This document shows, one piece after another, positions 35,389-44,266 of a stretch of 50,656 nt of DNA. Numbering within the stretch: position 1 is the stretch's first letter; every line of letters starts with the position of its first letter. The notes under the pieces are model-generated. The model was not told where the DNA came from, did no database searches, and was given only the letters and a program-made list of their open reading frames with translations. The position numbers and the translations under genes are program-made. Source of the stretch: Moritella sp. JT01 (GTDB lineage Bacteria; Pseudomonadota; Gammaproteobacteria; Enterobacterales; Moritellaceae); contig NZ_LOCN01000002.1 of the NCBI RefSeq assembly GCF_001574435.1, forward strand, positions 1-50,656, given 5' to 3'.

Positions 35389-36441
35389 ATGATAATGATC
35401 CCAGAACCTCAACAGTCATTAATGAATAACTTAGTTTCTTCGGTTTTCGTTCTCAATCATGATCTGTATATAAAATATATCAATCCAGCGGGTGAACAAT
35501 TGCTAGGCTCCAGCGCTAGCCGGGTGCTTGATGTGAAGATCACGGACATCATCGAACATACAACGCTAGACCTTTCGTTATTGGCAAGTACAATTAAAAC
35601 AGGGCAAGGATTTACTGACAATGAAGTATCATTAGTCATTGATGATCGCCAACTATTAGTCGAGATTTCAGCAACATTAACGAACTTTAACTCGGAAGTC
35701 TGCATTCTAATTGAAGCGAGGCAAATAGATTTACAAAAGAAAATCAGCCAAGAGCTTTATCAACATGTACAACAGCAAGCAGCGCAAGAATTAGTACGTG
35801 GTTTGGCCCATGAAATTAAAAACCCACTAGGGGGATTACGTGGCGCCGCACAATTGTTAGAGAAAGAGCTACCAACGGCGGAATTAAAAGAATTTACCGG
35901 TATTATCATCGAACAAGCCGATCGATTACGGACGCTAGTTGACCGTTTATTAGGGCCACAAAAGCCTGGTCAGAAAACCATTTTAAATATTCACTCCGTC
36001 ATTGAAAAAGTAAAACAATTAGTCGAATTCGATTTACCGCCAGGCATCATTATCGAGCGAGATTATGATCCATCTATCCCTGATTTTGAGATGGAACCAG
36101 ACCTATTACAACAAGCACTACTTAATATCATTAGTAATGCAGTTCAAATACTAAAAGAACATGGCATCATTAAAATTATTACGCGCACAGCACATCAAGT
36201 GAATATCCAAGGGCAGAAATATCGCTTATGTGCTGAAATAAAAATCATTGATAACGGACCAGGTATTCCAGAGCACATTAAAGATACCTTGTTCTACCCA
36301 ATGGTTACTGCACGTGAAGGCGGCACCGGACTTGGTCTTTCTATTGCTCAAAACCTGATTAAACAACACAAGGGTAAAATTGAGTGTCATAGCTGGCCAG
36401 GCCATACCGAATTTGCCATTTATCTGCCACTAAGAAAATAA
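35389..36441 (+). CDS. glnL: Nitrogen regulation sensor histidine kinase NtrB
   Basis: 350 residues, soluble. The N-terminal PAS domain is at about residues 10-110. The H-box is LVRGLAHEIKNPLGGLRGAAQLL with phospho-accepting H141. The N-box is ALLNIISNAVQIL and the G boxes are IIDNGPGIPEHI and GGTGLGLSIAQNLI. It phosphorylates NtrC when nitrogen is scarce and acts as phosphatase when bound to PII. Start supported by AAGGA. It has its own NtrC-type operator upstream and is followed 11 bp later by glnG. Confidence 0.97.
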   Translation: MIMIPEPQQSLMNNLVSSVFVLNHDLYIKYINPAGEQLLGSSASRVLDVKITDIIEHTTLDLSLLASTIKTGQGFTDNEVSLVIDDRQLLVEISATLTNFNSEVCILIEARQIDLQKKISQELYQHVQQQAAQELVRGLAHEIKNPLGGLRGAAQLLEKELPTAELKEFTGIIIEQADRLRTLVDRLLGPQKPGQKTILNIHSVIEKVKQLVEFDLPPGIIIERDYDPSIPDFEMEPDLLQQALLNIISNAVQILKEHGIIKIITRTAHQVNIQGQKYRLCAEIKIIDNGPGIPEHIKDTLFYPMVTAREGGTGLGLSIAQNLIKQHKGKIECHSWPGHTEFAIYLPLRK

Positions 36442-36452
36442 AGGATTAAACT

Positions 36453-37871
36453 ATGACAACAGCAACAGTTTGGATTGTCGATGACGATAGTTCCATCCGC
36501 TGGGTTCTCGACAAAGCATTAAAATCACAGAAATTTGAAACCTCTGCATTTAGTGGTGCGCATGCCTTATTAAATAAACTCGAATTCGAACAGCCAGATA
36601 TCATTATTTCTGATATCCGCATGCCAGAAATGACCGGATTAGAGTTAATGAAAAAAGTACATGCCATTCACCCCGATCTCCCGATCATCATTATGACTGC
36701 CCACTCCGATCTAGACAGTGCAGTCAATGCGTATCAGGCGGGTGCATTTGAATACCTACCAAAACCGTTTGATATTGATGAAGCAGTGTCCTTAGCGACT
36801 CGCGCAGTGACCCATGCCAAAGAGCAAAGCAAAAATCGTCGTAAAAATAATAAAGTGGCGCCAGTGACTGAAATTATTGGTGAAGCACCCGCCATGCAGG
36901 AAGTTTTTCGCGCTATCGGTCGCTTATCACGTTCTTCGATCAGCGTATTAATTAATGGTGAATCTGGTACGGGTAAAGAATTAGTTGCACAAGCGCTACA
37001 CAAACACAGCCCACGCGTAAATAACGAATTTATTGCCTTAAACATGGCTGCAATTCCCAAAGATTTGATTGAATCAGAACTTTTTGGTCATGAAAAAGGT
37101 GCCTTCACGGGCGCAGCAGGTGTGCGTAATGGTCGCTTTGAACAAGCTAATGGCGGTACCCTATTTTTAGATGAGATCGGGGATATGCCGATTGATATTC
37201 AAACCCGATTATTGCGGGTACTTTCTGATGGGCAATTTTACCGTGTAGGTGGCCATTCTCCGGTGAGTGTAGATGTACGAATCATCGCAGCAACGCATCA
37301 AAACCTAGAAAAAAAAGTAGCTGATGGTAGTTTTCGTGAAGACTTATTCCATCGTTTGAACGTCATTCGTATTCATATTCCATCGTTAAATGAACGTCGA
37401 GAAGATATTCCTAAACTCGCCAATCATTTTTTAATCAGAGCGGGTAAAGAACTGAGTGTCGAAACCAAAATTCTCAGTAAAGAAGCACAAACCTATTTAG
37501 CTAATCATCATTGGTCCGGTAACGTTCGCCAACTTGAAAATATTTGTCGTTGGTTAACTGTGATGGCCAGCGGCCAAGAAATATTCATTGCTGATTTACC
37601 TCCTGAGATCACCGAAGAGCAACCGCCCTTAATGAGTCATGGTAGCGCAGCTCAAAGTGGCGACTGGCGCACGCAATTAAAAACCTGGACGGCACAGCAA
37701 CTCGCATCAGGACAGCGTGATATCCTTGCTGAAGCAATGCCTGATTTTGAACGTATCATGTTACAAACTGCATTAGAGTACACGCAAGGTCATAAACAAG
37801 ATGCAGCAAAACTACTGGGCTGGGGTCGTAATACCCTCACCCGTAAGTTGAAGGAACTCGATATTAATTAA
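36453..37871 (+). CDS. glnG: Nitrogen response regulator NtrC
   Basis: 472 residues. The receiver domain (1-120) has phospho-acceptor D54 in IIISDIRMP. The central sigma-54 AAA+ domain (about 140-380) has Walker A GESGTGKE, the sigma-54-contacting GAFTGA loop (GHEKGAFTGAAG) and Walker B GTLFLDEIGDMP. The C-terminal Fis-type helix-turn-helix ends in AAKLLGWGRNTLTRKLKEL. It is expected to bind the sites at 33038-33076 and 35336-35350. Cotranscribed with glnL. Confidence 0.97.
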   Translation: MTTATVWIVDDDSSIRWVLDKALKSQKFETSAFSGAHALLNKLEFEQPDIIISDIRMPEMTGLELMKKVHAIHPDLPIIIMTAHSDLDSAVNAYQAGAFEYLPKPFDIDEAVSLATRAVTHAKEQSKNRRKNNKVAPVTEIIGEAPAMQEVFRAIGRLSRSSISVLINGESGTGKELVAQALHKHSPRVNNEFIALNMAAIPKDLIESELFGHEKGAFTGAAGVRNGRFEQANGGTLFLDEIGDMPIDIQTRLLRVLSDGQFYRVGGHSPVSVDVRIIAATHQNLEKKVADGSFREDLFHRLNVIRIHIPSLNERREDIPKLANHFLIRAGKELSVETKILSKEAQTYLANHHWSGNVRQLENICRWLTVMASGQEIFIADLPPEITEEQPPLMSHGSAAQSGDWRTQLKTWTAQQLASGQRDILAEAMPDFERIMLQTALEYTQGHKQDAAKLLGWGRNTLTRKLKELDIN

Positions 37872-37917
37872 TCATGCTTAGGCAGTTAACCTATCCTTTA
37901 AGTTAACTGCCCGCTTA

Positions 37918-38535
37918 CTAATTCAGTGAATCATGTTTTTCAATAATATAATTATGGAGTATCAAAGCTAAGTCATTATCAATATCGAAATTCAACGCCA
38001 GTCCTTTACCATTATTATTTTCATTTTCAATCCGTACAACGTTAGCCTTAACTAAATGAAAACCACGTTGTGGGATCTTTAAATAAAAGTTCACACAGTC
38101 CCCTTTTTGAAGGTTGAAATCGATAGACGAAAATTGCTGCGCACTGCATAACATAAACAAACCCGACGTCGATATATTCAGAACCGCACCCAATAATACT
38201 TCACCTTGCGGATCAAATACCTTTAAACCTTTGGGATCCGACAGGCGCCAATAACGCCCTTCTCCACCTTTATAATCAATGATATCGGGAGGACCAAGCT
38301 CCTTTAGCTCATCGCTATAGCCATCACTAATAAGATAAAGCGGAAAACGAAATTCCTTTTTTTGGCTTTGCGTTACCAATACAATGTCATCAGATTGCGC
38401 TAATACATTCAGCATTTGCTTTGAGATATGCGAGATAAATACTTCACGGCTAACATCATCAGCCTGACTCTCTATTACTTCCTGTAATAAATTAAGTTCA
38501 TCTTGAGTTAAAACATCCGTCACTTTCTTTGGCAT
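37918..38535 (-). CDS. PilZ-like domain protein
   Basis: 205 residues from ATG 38535, with AAAGG upstream; an in-frame TTG at 38583 is weaker. The N-terminal half (about 1-100) is helical and then beta-rich. The second half (about 105-205) looks like a PilZ barrel: RYWRLSD, then NISTSGLFMLC (the N/D-x-S-x-x-G element) and a later GKGLALNF. The RxxxR di-GMP arginine motif is not clear-cut, so cyclic-di-GMP binding is unproven. It may be a YcgR-like regulator of motility or envelope functions. Confidence 0.65.
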   Translation of the reverse strand: MPKKVTDVLTQDELNLLQEVIESQADDVSREVFISHISKQMLNVLAQSDDIVLVTQSQKKEFRFPLYLISDGYSDELKELGPPDIIDYKGGEGRYWRLSDPKGLKVFDPQGEVLLGAVLNISTSGLFMLCSAQQFSSIDFNLQKGDCVNFYLKIPQRGFHLVKANVVRIENENNNGKGLALNFDIDNDLALILHNYIIEKHDSLN

Positions 38536-38746
38536 GAAAAAACCTTTATTGCTTTGTCGAGAAACATCCTGTTTGCTATACAAAGAGTGGGAGTAATTCG
38601 AATCACATTTTCATCTAGTTATACTAATCTTAGTAAACCAGAACAGGTTTAACCTTGCAAATATAAAAACTGTGAGCTTGATGACACTGTCATAAAAATA
38701 AGTATTAACAAATAACGATTCCGATATCACGACAAGTGAGCTGAGC

Positions 38747-38941
38747 ATGGAAGTAAATCTAGATAATATGAATAATGAAGTCTGTCTAATCGAGACGATA
38801 GAAGTAAAAGGCGAGTTTATTATGGAGCAACGTCACCGCCATGAGCGGCGGCAACGTCAATCAAATCACTGTTCTCGTTACGAGCGCCGGTTACACGATC
38901 GACGTAATGCCCAGAGAAACAAGATTGATATTACAATCTAA
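38747..38941 (+). CDS. Small arginine- and histidine-rich protein, unrecognised
   Basis: 64 residues from ATG 38747. A second possible start is ATG 38822, with AAGGCGAG upstream, giving 39 residues. The C-terminal half has regularly spaced Arg pairs (HERRQRQ..RYERRLHDRRN), as seen in small basic nucleic-acid- or ribosome-binding proteins and in linkers of some signalling proteins. It overlaps the convergent permease gene by 4 bp. I do not know a family. It may be a real small gene, but conservation is needed to say so. Confidence 0.4.
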   Translation: MEVNLDNMNNEVCLIETIEVKGEFIMEQRHRHERRQRQSNHCSRYERRLHDRRNAQRNKIDITI

Positions 38942-40917
38942 TGATGGTGATGGTGAGGTTTGGCATTTCTAAAACTATGCGGTAATAATTCCAACATAAA
39001 GCTACGCGCACCGCGACGTAAAATACTTATCGCAAATAGAACCGTTACAATGACTAGACTCAAATAACGCCACCAATCATCTTGCCAATGTGGTGCTAGC
39101 GTTAACCATGGCTTAGGCAATTCAGGTACCCAATACATAATCCCCAGGCCTAATAACAAGGCTACAGTGACAATCGCCATAACCACAGCCATTGCAATGT
39201 GCTTACCTTGATTATCTTTAATAAAGCGGTATAAATCTAAGTTAAGCGTTGGTCCCACTAAACTAAAAGCAACAACCGCACCTGGCGATACGCCGGCAAT
39301 AAGCATAATCGCTAATACAGGGGTAATACCCGTCGCACAAAAATGAAAGGGTAACGCAATCAAGATCGCCAGAACCACTTGTAACCAAGGTTCTTGCTGT
39401 AAAAACTGCCAACCAATCGTCGGGGTAAATGTTGCTGCGGCAATTAATCCAAACAATACCCAAGGTGCAGTATGATCAATTAAATGCGCAAAACCATGTT
39501 CAAAAGCATGCTTCAAACGCGATGTAGATTGTTTTAGCTGTTCAGGTGTCGCACACGTTTCAGTATTTAAATCATGTTTCTTAAACAATAACCCAATCAA
39601 TAAACCCAAGGTTACCGCTAAAATAATCGCCATCACTAAACGAATACCAACCCACTCAGCACCGAGTAACGGCAATGAAATAAGTAATGCATCAAACCCG
39701 ATCACAGGCGACGCCACCAAAAATGACACTGCTAATGCAGAGCCGCAGCCCGCTTTAATCAATTGCTTATACATGCTTGATGCATCTGGAATACAGATCG
39801 GCAGAGGTAAACCAATCAGCGTGCCTTTTAATGCGCCAGCGACTGAGCCAGTACTGCGTAATTGGCCAACCAGATTGAATGCAGGTTTCACAAAGTTAAT
39901 CAGCCATGTCAGGATATAAGCGAACAATAACGCGGGGGCCGCATGTAACGACAAGCTCACAAATCGTAATAAGGTTTCAGCTGTTTCATTACCGTGCGCA
40001 TGTCCCGCATGGTCATCATGTCCCGCATGGTCATCATGTCCTACATGGTCATCATGCCCTACATGGTCATCATGCCCTACATGGTCATCGTGTCCTACAT
40101 GGTCATGCCCTTCATCTTCCGCATGCTCATGTAATTCGATATCGACCTGTAGCTCAGGAGATGTCGCCATTTCTGATACCAACACGGTTTCTTCCGAACC
40201 GTGATCATGCGGCGCATAACCTAACCAATGTGGCAGTAATACCGCAAGTAAACAGATGGCACCAATTAAGCTACCCGTACCAGCGGCAAATTTATCACGT
40301 TGAGTTTCTTTACCGTGTTCCTGTTTATAGGGCTGGTGAAATACAACATGTAAAATAGAACCCATCACTAATGCTTGGAACCAGATCAACCAGTTACCAC
40401 TATCATGTGCGATCAGTTCTCCACCCAGCCAAGTACCCGCAACCGTTGCCACTGACATTGCTGTTAATACCGCTAGCGGTAATGCTCTGCCGTAATGCGG
40501 ACGTAACAACCACCACACAGTCAAACCGACAGGAAAACGATGGAGAACCACACCGATTGCCAATAAATAAGCGGTCTGATCATTTTCAATCGCAAGCGCG
40601 CCGCCATCGGTAAGAGCGTGTAAAACTAGGCCTAACACGCCTAATATCAAGGTAATAGAATGGGTTTGTTTGGCGACTTTATGAAATATTTTTTCCACCA
40701 TACCAGGGCCAAATAAGCCGACTAGCATCAGTCCAAGAACGGCAATACCCCCACTTTCCAATAATTCTGGCAAGATATGGAATAACACCAAACCGCCAAT
40801 GGAAACAAAGATAAAACTATCAAAGAAAGCAAAACGATCAGATTTAGAGCCGACAAATTTACATAAATAAGGGCCAAGGAAGAGGGTCGCGATGCTCAGA
40901 AATAAAAGTAAAGACAT
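38938..40917 (-). CDS. ZIP-like / DUF318 (ArsP-type) fusion metal permease with histidine-rich loop
   Basis: 659 residues, two membrane blocks. Residues 1-230 look like a ZIP metal transporter: HALTDGGALAI (100-110) stands for the HNFTDG motif and HRFPVG (126-131) for HEIPxE. A loop at about 263-308 carries five GHDDHV/A repeats flanked by shorter ones. Residues 315-640 resemble a DUF318/ArsP permease (GTLIGLPLPICIPDASS...VASPVIGFDALLISLPLLG), but the usual CSCG cysteines of that motif are absent. The protein ends in five histidines. Two Zur-type boxes lie directly upstream. A role in zinc transport under scarcity is inferred; direction is unknown. Confidence 0.8.
   Translation of the reverse strand: MSLLLFLSIATLFLGPYLCKFVGSKSDRFAFFDSFIFVSIGGLVLFHILPELLESGGIAVLGLMLVGLFGPGMVEKIFHKVAKQTHSITLILGVLGLVLHALTDGGALAIENDQTAYLLAIGVVLHRFPVGLTVWWLLRPHYGRALPLAVLTAMSVATVAGTWLGGELIAHDSGNWLIWFQALVMGSILHVVFHQPYKQEHGKETQRDKFAAGTGSLIGAICLLAVLLPHWLGYAPHDHGSEETVLVSEMATSPELQVDIELHEHAEDEGHDHVGHDDHVGHDDHVGHDDHVGHDDHAGHDDHAGHAHGNETAETLLRFVSLSLHAAPALLFAYILTWLINFVKPAFNLVGQLRSTGSVAGALKGTLIGLPLPICIPDASSMYKQLIKAGCGSALAVSFLVASPVIGFDALLISLPLLGAEWVGIRLVMAIILAVTLGLLIGLLFKKHDLNTETCATPEQLKQSTSRLKHAFEHGFAHLIDHTAPWVLFGLIAAATFTPTIGWQFLQQEPWLQVVLAILIALPFHFCATGITPVLAIMLIAGVSPGAVVAFSLVGPTLNLDLYRFIKDNQGKHIAMAVVMAIVTVALLLGLGIMYWVPELPKPWLTLAPHWQDDWWRYLSLVIVTVLFAISILRRGARSFMLELLPHSFRNAKPHHHHH
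39994..40107. repeat. 18-bp tandem repeat coding the histidine-rich loop
   Basis: Five adjacent 18-bp units encode GHDDHV or GHDDHA on the minus strand, flanked by the partial units GHDHV and GHAHG. Units differ at few positions, so the number may vary between strains. The loop is a likely zinc or other metal buffer or capture site. Confidence 0.9.
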
Positions 40918-40944
40918 GGTATAAACACGAGGTCAGTAAACAGG

Positions 40945-40959
40945 TGTTATAATATAACA
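40945..40959. promoter_or_regulatory. Zur-type box 1
   Basis: TGTTATAATATAACA is a 7-1-7 palindrome equal to the core of the gammaproteobacterial Zur consensus. It lies 28 bp before the permease start, suiting repression when zinc is ample. Confidence 0.75.
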
Positions 40960-40974
40960 TAACAGCCGTCACTG

Positions 40975-41017
40975 ATGCCAGTCAGAAATGTTATATTATA
41001 ACAATGCTGACTGGCAT
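40975..41017. repeat. Inverted repeat enclosing Zur-type box 2
   Basis: ATGCCAGTCAG (40975-40985) and CTGACTGGCAT (41007-41017) are exact inverted copies whose 21-bp loop contains the second Zur-type box. The element lies 37 bp past the yciT-like stop, so it could also act as an RNA hairpin for that transcript; no T-tract follows. Confidence 0.75.
40989..41003. promoter_or_regulatory. Zur-type box 2
   Basis: TGTTATATTATAACA is the exact reverse complement of box 1 and has AAA before it, extending the match to the Zur consensus. Its centre is 44 bp from that of box 1. Confidence 0.75.
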
Positions 41018-41053
41018 TAATAAAACGTAGATTAAATTAGCCGTAGAGGAAAA

Positions 41054-41791
41054 TTATTTTACGACTTTAATGTTATGTTTTTCTAATAAATGTACATATT
41101 CTAACGAAGCATCTTCGTCAGTAATCACCATATCGACCTGATCGAATTGATATAATGGTGTATTGTGAACTTGACCGAATTTAGAAGAATCCGTGATGAC
41201 AATATTTTGTGCACCTTTTTCTAAAATAGCCACACCGACATCAGCACGCATCATATTACGGCTCGTAAAGCCCGTATTTGGATGCAGACCATCGATACCT
41301 AAAAATGCTTTAGTAAAGTGAGTATGCTTGATGCAAAGACGCGTCAAGGTACCCACCATGCTTTCACTTTCATGCTGATAAAGACCACCTAACACGATAA
41401 TCTTAACATCGGTTTCTTTCATTAAATGGGCAATATAGCTGCTCGGTGTAATAATGGTTACATCACTACGTTTACCTAGCTCTTTTGCCAGTAAAGCATT
41501 CGCACTACCACCTTCGATCATGATAGTTTCGCCATGCTCAACGAGGCTTGCTGCACACATTGCCATTTTACGCTTGTGCTCATAATTGACCGTAATACGA
41601 TGCGACACGTTATCGGTATTATGCGGAGTAGCGCCACCATGAACACGACGGATGAATCCTTCTTTTTCTAACTTGTTCAGGTCATGACGGATCGTAACCT
41701 CTGAAACACCCAGCTTATTCGACATTTCGCCAACAGAAGCACGTCCCTTTTCATTTACAAGATTAATAATATCAGTATGTCGTTGCTGCAT
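41054..41791 (-). CDS. yciT: DeoR-family regulator, YciT-like
   Basis: 245 residues. The N-terminal DeoR helix-turn-helix is at about residues 6-58 (VGEMSNKLGVSEVTIRHDLNKLEKEGFIRRVHGGA). The C-terminal sugar-phosphate-sensing domain has GSANALLAKELG, TPSSYIAHLMKETDVKIIVLGG and SESMVGTLTRLC..TKAFLGIDG, closely matching my recollection of E. coli YciT. The ligand is unknown. A 7-2-7 palindrome 51 bp upstream of its start is a likely autoregulatory site. The gene downstream on the same strand is the fusion permease, but the Zur-type boxes between them suggest separate control. Confidence 0.85.
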   Translation of the reverse strand: MQQRHTDIINLVNEKGRASVGEMSNKLGVSEVTIRHDLNKLEKEGFIRRVHGGATPHNTDNVSHRITVNYEHKRKMAMCAASLVEHGETIMIEGGSANALLAKELGKRSDVTIITPSSYIAHLMKETDVKIIVLGGLYQHESESMVGTLTRLCIKHTHFTKAFLGIDGLHPNTGFTSRNMMRADVGVAILEKGAQNIVITDSSKFGQVHNTPLYQFDQVDMVITDEDASLEYVHLLEKHNIKVVK

Positions 41792-41841
41792 GATTTCTCA
41801 TATCCCACACAATTTAAGTTTCCTATAAAGTAGATAGTACC

Positions 41842-41857
41842 ACTTTCATCTGAAAGT
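41842..41857. promoter_or_regulatory. Palindrome ACTTTCA-TC-TGAAAGT upstream of yciT
   Basis: A perfect 7-2-7 dyad, 51-66 bp before the yciT start, in the only gap that could hold its promoter. It is a candidate DeoR-type operator. Confidence 0.45.
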
Positions 41858-41940
41858 CATAAGTACTAATTAGAGCTACAAATTGAAAAACTCAGATACA
41901 TCGTATAACTGAGAGCTTCATCGCTAATACTAAGTTTAGC

Positions 41941-42546
41941 TTATTGTACCGACCATGTTTTTTCATGCCACGTTTGTATGATATAGGAAATTTCATACCA
42001 GTCGTGTGCACTCGTTACTCTTTCTCTGAACGCTTTATTATGCGGTTGCTTTATCATAATGCAATTATCAACCCCAGCATTTTTCGCATCCAGCAAATTA
42101 TCATATTTATCATCTACAAAAGCATGGATCTCATGCGTCTGTTGAATCTTGTTTAAATAAGTCGCTTTTGACTCTCCAAACTCAACAAAAAAGATATCTT
42201 GAAAAATATTACCGAAGCAATGATACATGTTTGCTCGACGCAGCGCTTCCACCTGAGGGTCACGACTACACGCAGTAATACAAAAAATATCATAACCTTC
42301 TTGGATTAGTTTAGTTAGAATTCGCGAAGCACCTGGCAGCGCATCTAATGCACCAAACTGCCAACTAGATGCAAACTCTTTTAATATTTTAACATCTTGA
42401 CCTTCTTTAACACCTAACCACTCGCATAAATCCCATGCTAAGGGTTTACCAGTCACTTTTTTATCATATTGGTGATTAACAAACTCACGTAACCGAGAAC
42501 CAAAATCTAATACCGTATCATCAATATCAATGACTATCGCTTTCAT
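41941..42546 (-). CDS. HAD-superfamily hydrolase
   Basis: 201 residues from ATG 42546 (KAIVIDIDDTVLDFG), with GGAA upstream; the longer opening to 42621 is unsupported. HAD motif I is DIDDT near residues 7-11. Motif II is close to ITACSRDPQV (about 90), and motif III/IV is HAFVDDKYDNLLDAKNAG. The alpha-helical cap is small. It resembles 5'-nucleotidase or phosphoglycolate-phosphatase-like HADs, but the substrate cannot be set. It stands alone between yciT and hemN. Confidence 0.8.
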   Translation of the reverse strand: MKAIVIDIDDTVLDFGSRLREFVNHQYDKKVTGKPLAWDLCEWLGVKEGQDVKILKEFASSWQFGALDALPGASRILTKLIQEGYDIFCITACSRDPQVEALRRANMYHCFGNIFQDIFFVEFGESKATYLNKIQQTHEIHAFVDDKYDNLLDAKNAGVDNCIMIKQPHNKAFRERVTSAHDWYEISYIIQTWHEKTWSVQ

Positions 42547-42750
42547 AGGCGTATTTCCATTTTTGTGATTATGTCTATCATTAATAACTTTGTAAAATAA
42601 GATAATGTTATCGAAGAACAATATTACATAGATACCAAGTTATGTATATTTAACTTCTATGAAATCAGGTCTCCAATACTAACGTAATAGTCAGAAAATC
42701 GAGAGCACTATTTTCCTTAAAACAACAATGATTACATTCAAACAGGCATT

Positions 42751-42772
42751 AAAAAGGCACCCTAAGGTGCCT
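42751..42772 (-). terminator. Rho-independent terminator of hemN
   Basis: AGGCACC (42755-42761) pairs with GGTGCCT (42766-42772), loop CTAA. On the minus strand it is followed by five T residues. Confidence 0.88.
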
Positions 42773-42797
42773 CACTATTATTTAATCTCTTGCGGAA

Positions 42798-44171
42798 TTA
42801 GATCACGCGAGAAAACTGTTGCTGACGTGCGCGTTGACGTAAATACACATCGAAACACATACAGATATTACGGATCAACAATTTACCTTTCGGTGCTACT
42901 TGCAACATATTGCCTTCAATAATAACCAGTTCATCGTTAATGAAGGTTTGTAATAATGCCATGTCTTCAGCAAAGTAAGTGGCAAAGTCTAGCTTGAAAG
43001 TATCCGCAATCTTATCCATATCCAGCTCAAAATTACACATTAGCTGTTTGATCACCGCGCGACGAATCGAATCATCATCATTCAGACCCACACCACGCCA
43101 TTGTGCATGACCAAGCTCATCCACTTGCTTATAGTACATTTTTAGTTCTTTTTGGTTCTGCGAATAAGCATTACCAATTTGGCTAATTGATGATACACCT
43201 AAACCCAACAAATCCGTTTCACCTTGAGTCGTATAACCTTGAAAATTACGGTGCAGTATACCTTCGCGCTGAGCAATCGCTAATTCATCGTCTGGCTTTG
43301 CAAAATGATCCATACCAATAAATTGATAACCGTTATCGGTCAAAAACGCGATCGCATCTTCTAAAATAGCTAAGCGATCAGAAGGCGACGGCATATCTTC
43401 TTCTTTCATTTTACGCTGACCAGCAAACAAACTTGGTAAATGCGCGTAATTAAATACCGTTAAACGTGCCGGATCTAAATCTAGTACACGCTCCAAGGTT
43501 TTATGGAAGGTTGCTTTGGTTTGATGTGGTAAGCCATAAATTAAATCAATATTAGTCGATTTGAACCCTAACTCATGAGCACGTTTGATAAGCGCAAAAA
43601 TGAAGTCTTCATCTTGATCACGGTTGATTGCCGCTTGCACTTTTTTATCGAAATCTTGCACACCAAGACTTAAACGATTAAAGCCAACTTTCGCTAATAA
43701 ATCAATGGTACTTAGTTCAATTTCACGTGGGTCAACTTCAATCGAAATTTCAGCATCGTCGTCAAAATTAAAGCTGTTTTTTAACGCATCCATCAAACGT
43801 TGAATTTGTGGTTGCGTTAAAAACGTTGGAGTGCCACCGCCCCAATGTAATTGCGATACATTACGGTTTTTGAAAAATGCAGCTTGTTGCTTGATCTCAG
43901 CTTCAAGCACATCAAGGTACGGATCGGCTTTATGCTGATGGCGGGTAATGACTTTGTTGCAACCACAGTAATAACAAAGCTTATGGCAGAAAGGAATATG
44001 CACATACAATGACAACGGCTTATCAGGTGTCTCATCGCAAGCAAAGCGAAAGTCTTGATAACCGAAAGACTCATCAAATTCCAACGCAGTTGGATAAGAT
44101 GTATACCTTGGACCACTGTAATTATATTTTTCGATCATAGCCTGATCCCAGACTAATTTTTGATTTAGCAT
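42798..44171 (-). CDS. hemN: Oxygen-independent coproporphyrinogen III oxidase
   Basis: 457 residues from ATG 44171, equal to E. coli HemN. AGGGG lies 6 nt before this ATG, whereas it abuts the ATG two codons upstream. A radical SAM enzyme of haem synthesis, it decarboxylates two propionates without oxygen. The cluster-binding CxxxCxxC is HIPFCHKLCYYCGC (C62, C66, C69). LHWGGGTPTFL and FNYAHLPSLFAGQRKM follow, and the C-terminal ICMCFDVYLRQRAR is the HemN-specific end. Confidence 0.97.
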   Translation of the reverse strand: MLNQKLVWDQAMIEKYNYSGPRYTSYPTALEFDESFGYQDFRFACDETPDKPLSLYVHIPFCHKLCYYCGCNKVITRHQHKADPYLDVLEAEIKQQAAFFKNRNVSQLHWGGGTPTFLTQPQIQRLMDALKNSFNFDDDAEISIEVDPREIELSTIDLLAKVGFNRLSLGVQDFDKKVQAAINRDQDEDFIFALIKRAHELGFKSTNIDLIYGLPHQTKATFHKTLERVLDLDPARLTVFNYAHLPSLFAGQRKMKEEDMPSPSDRLAILEDAIAFLTDNGYQFIGMDHFAKPDDELAIAQREGILHRNFQGYTTQGETDLLGLGVSSISQIGNAYSQNQKELKMYYKQVDELGHAQWRGVGLNDDDSIRRAVIKQLMCNFELDMDKIADTFKLDFATYFAEDMALLQTFINDELVIIEGNMLQVAPKGKLLIRNICMCFDVYLRQRARQQQFSRVI

Positions 44172-44266
44172 ATTCATCCCCTAAGACAACTCACGACAGT
44201 ATGCCGAAAATAAACATCATGCCGTTTGTCTTACATCATAATATTAACGATTAGTTCCGTTATTTA

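Noticed and set aside
39906-40358. 150-codon plus-strand frame rich in HGHH repeats
   Set aside because: It is the antisense translation of the histidine-rich permease loop; the repeat keeps the opposite frame open. No start signal or family match.
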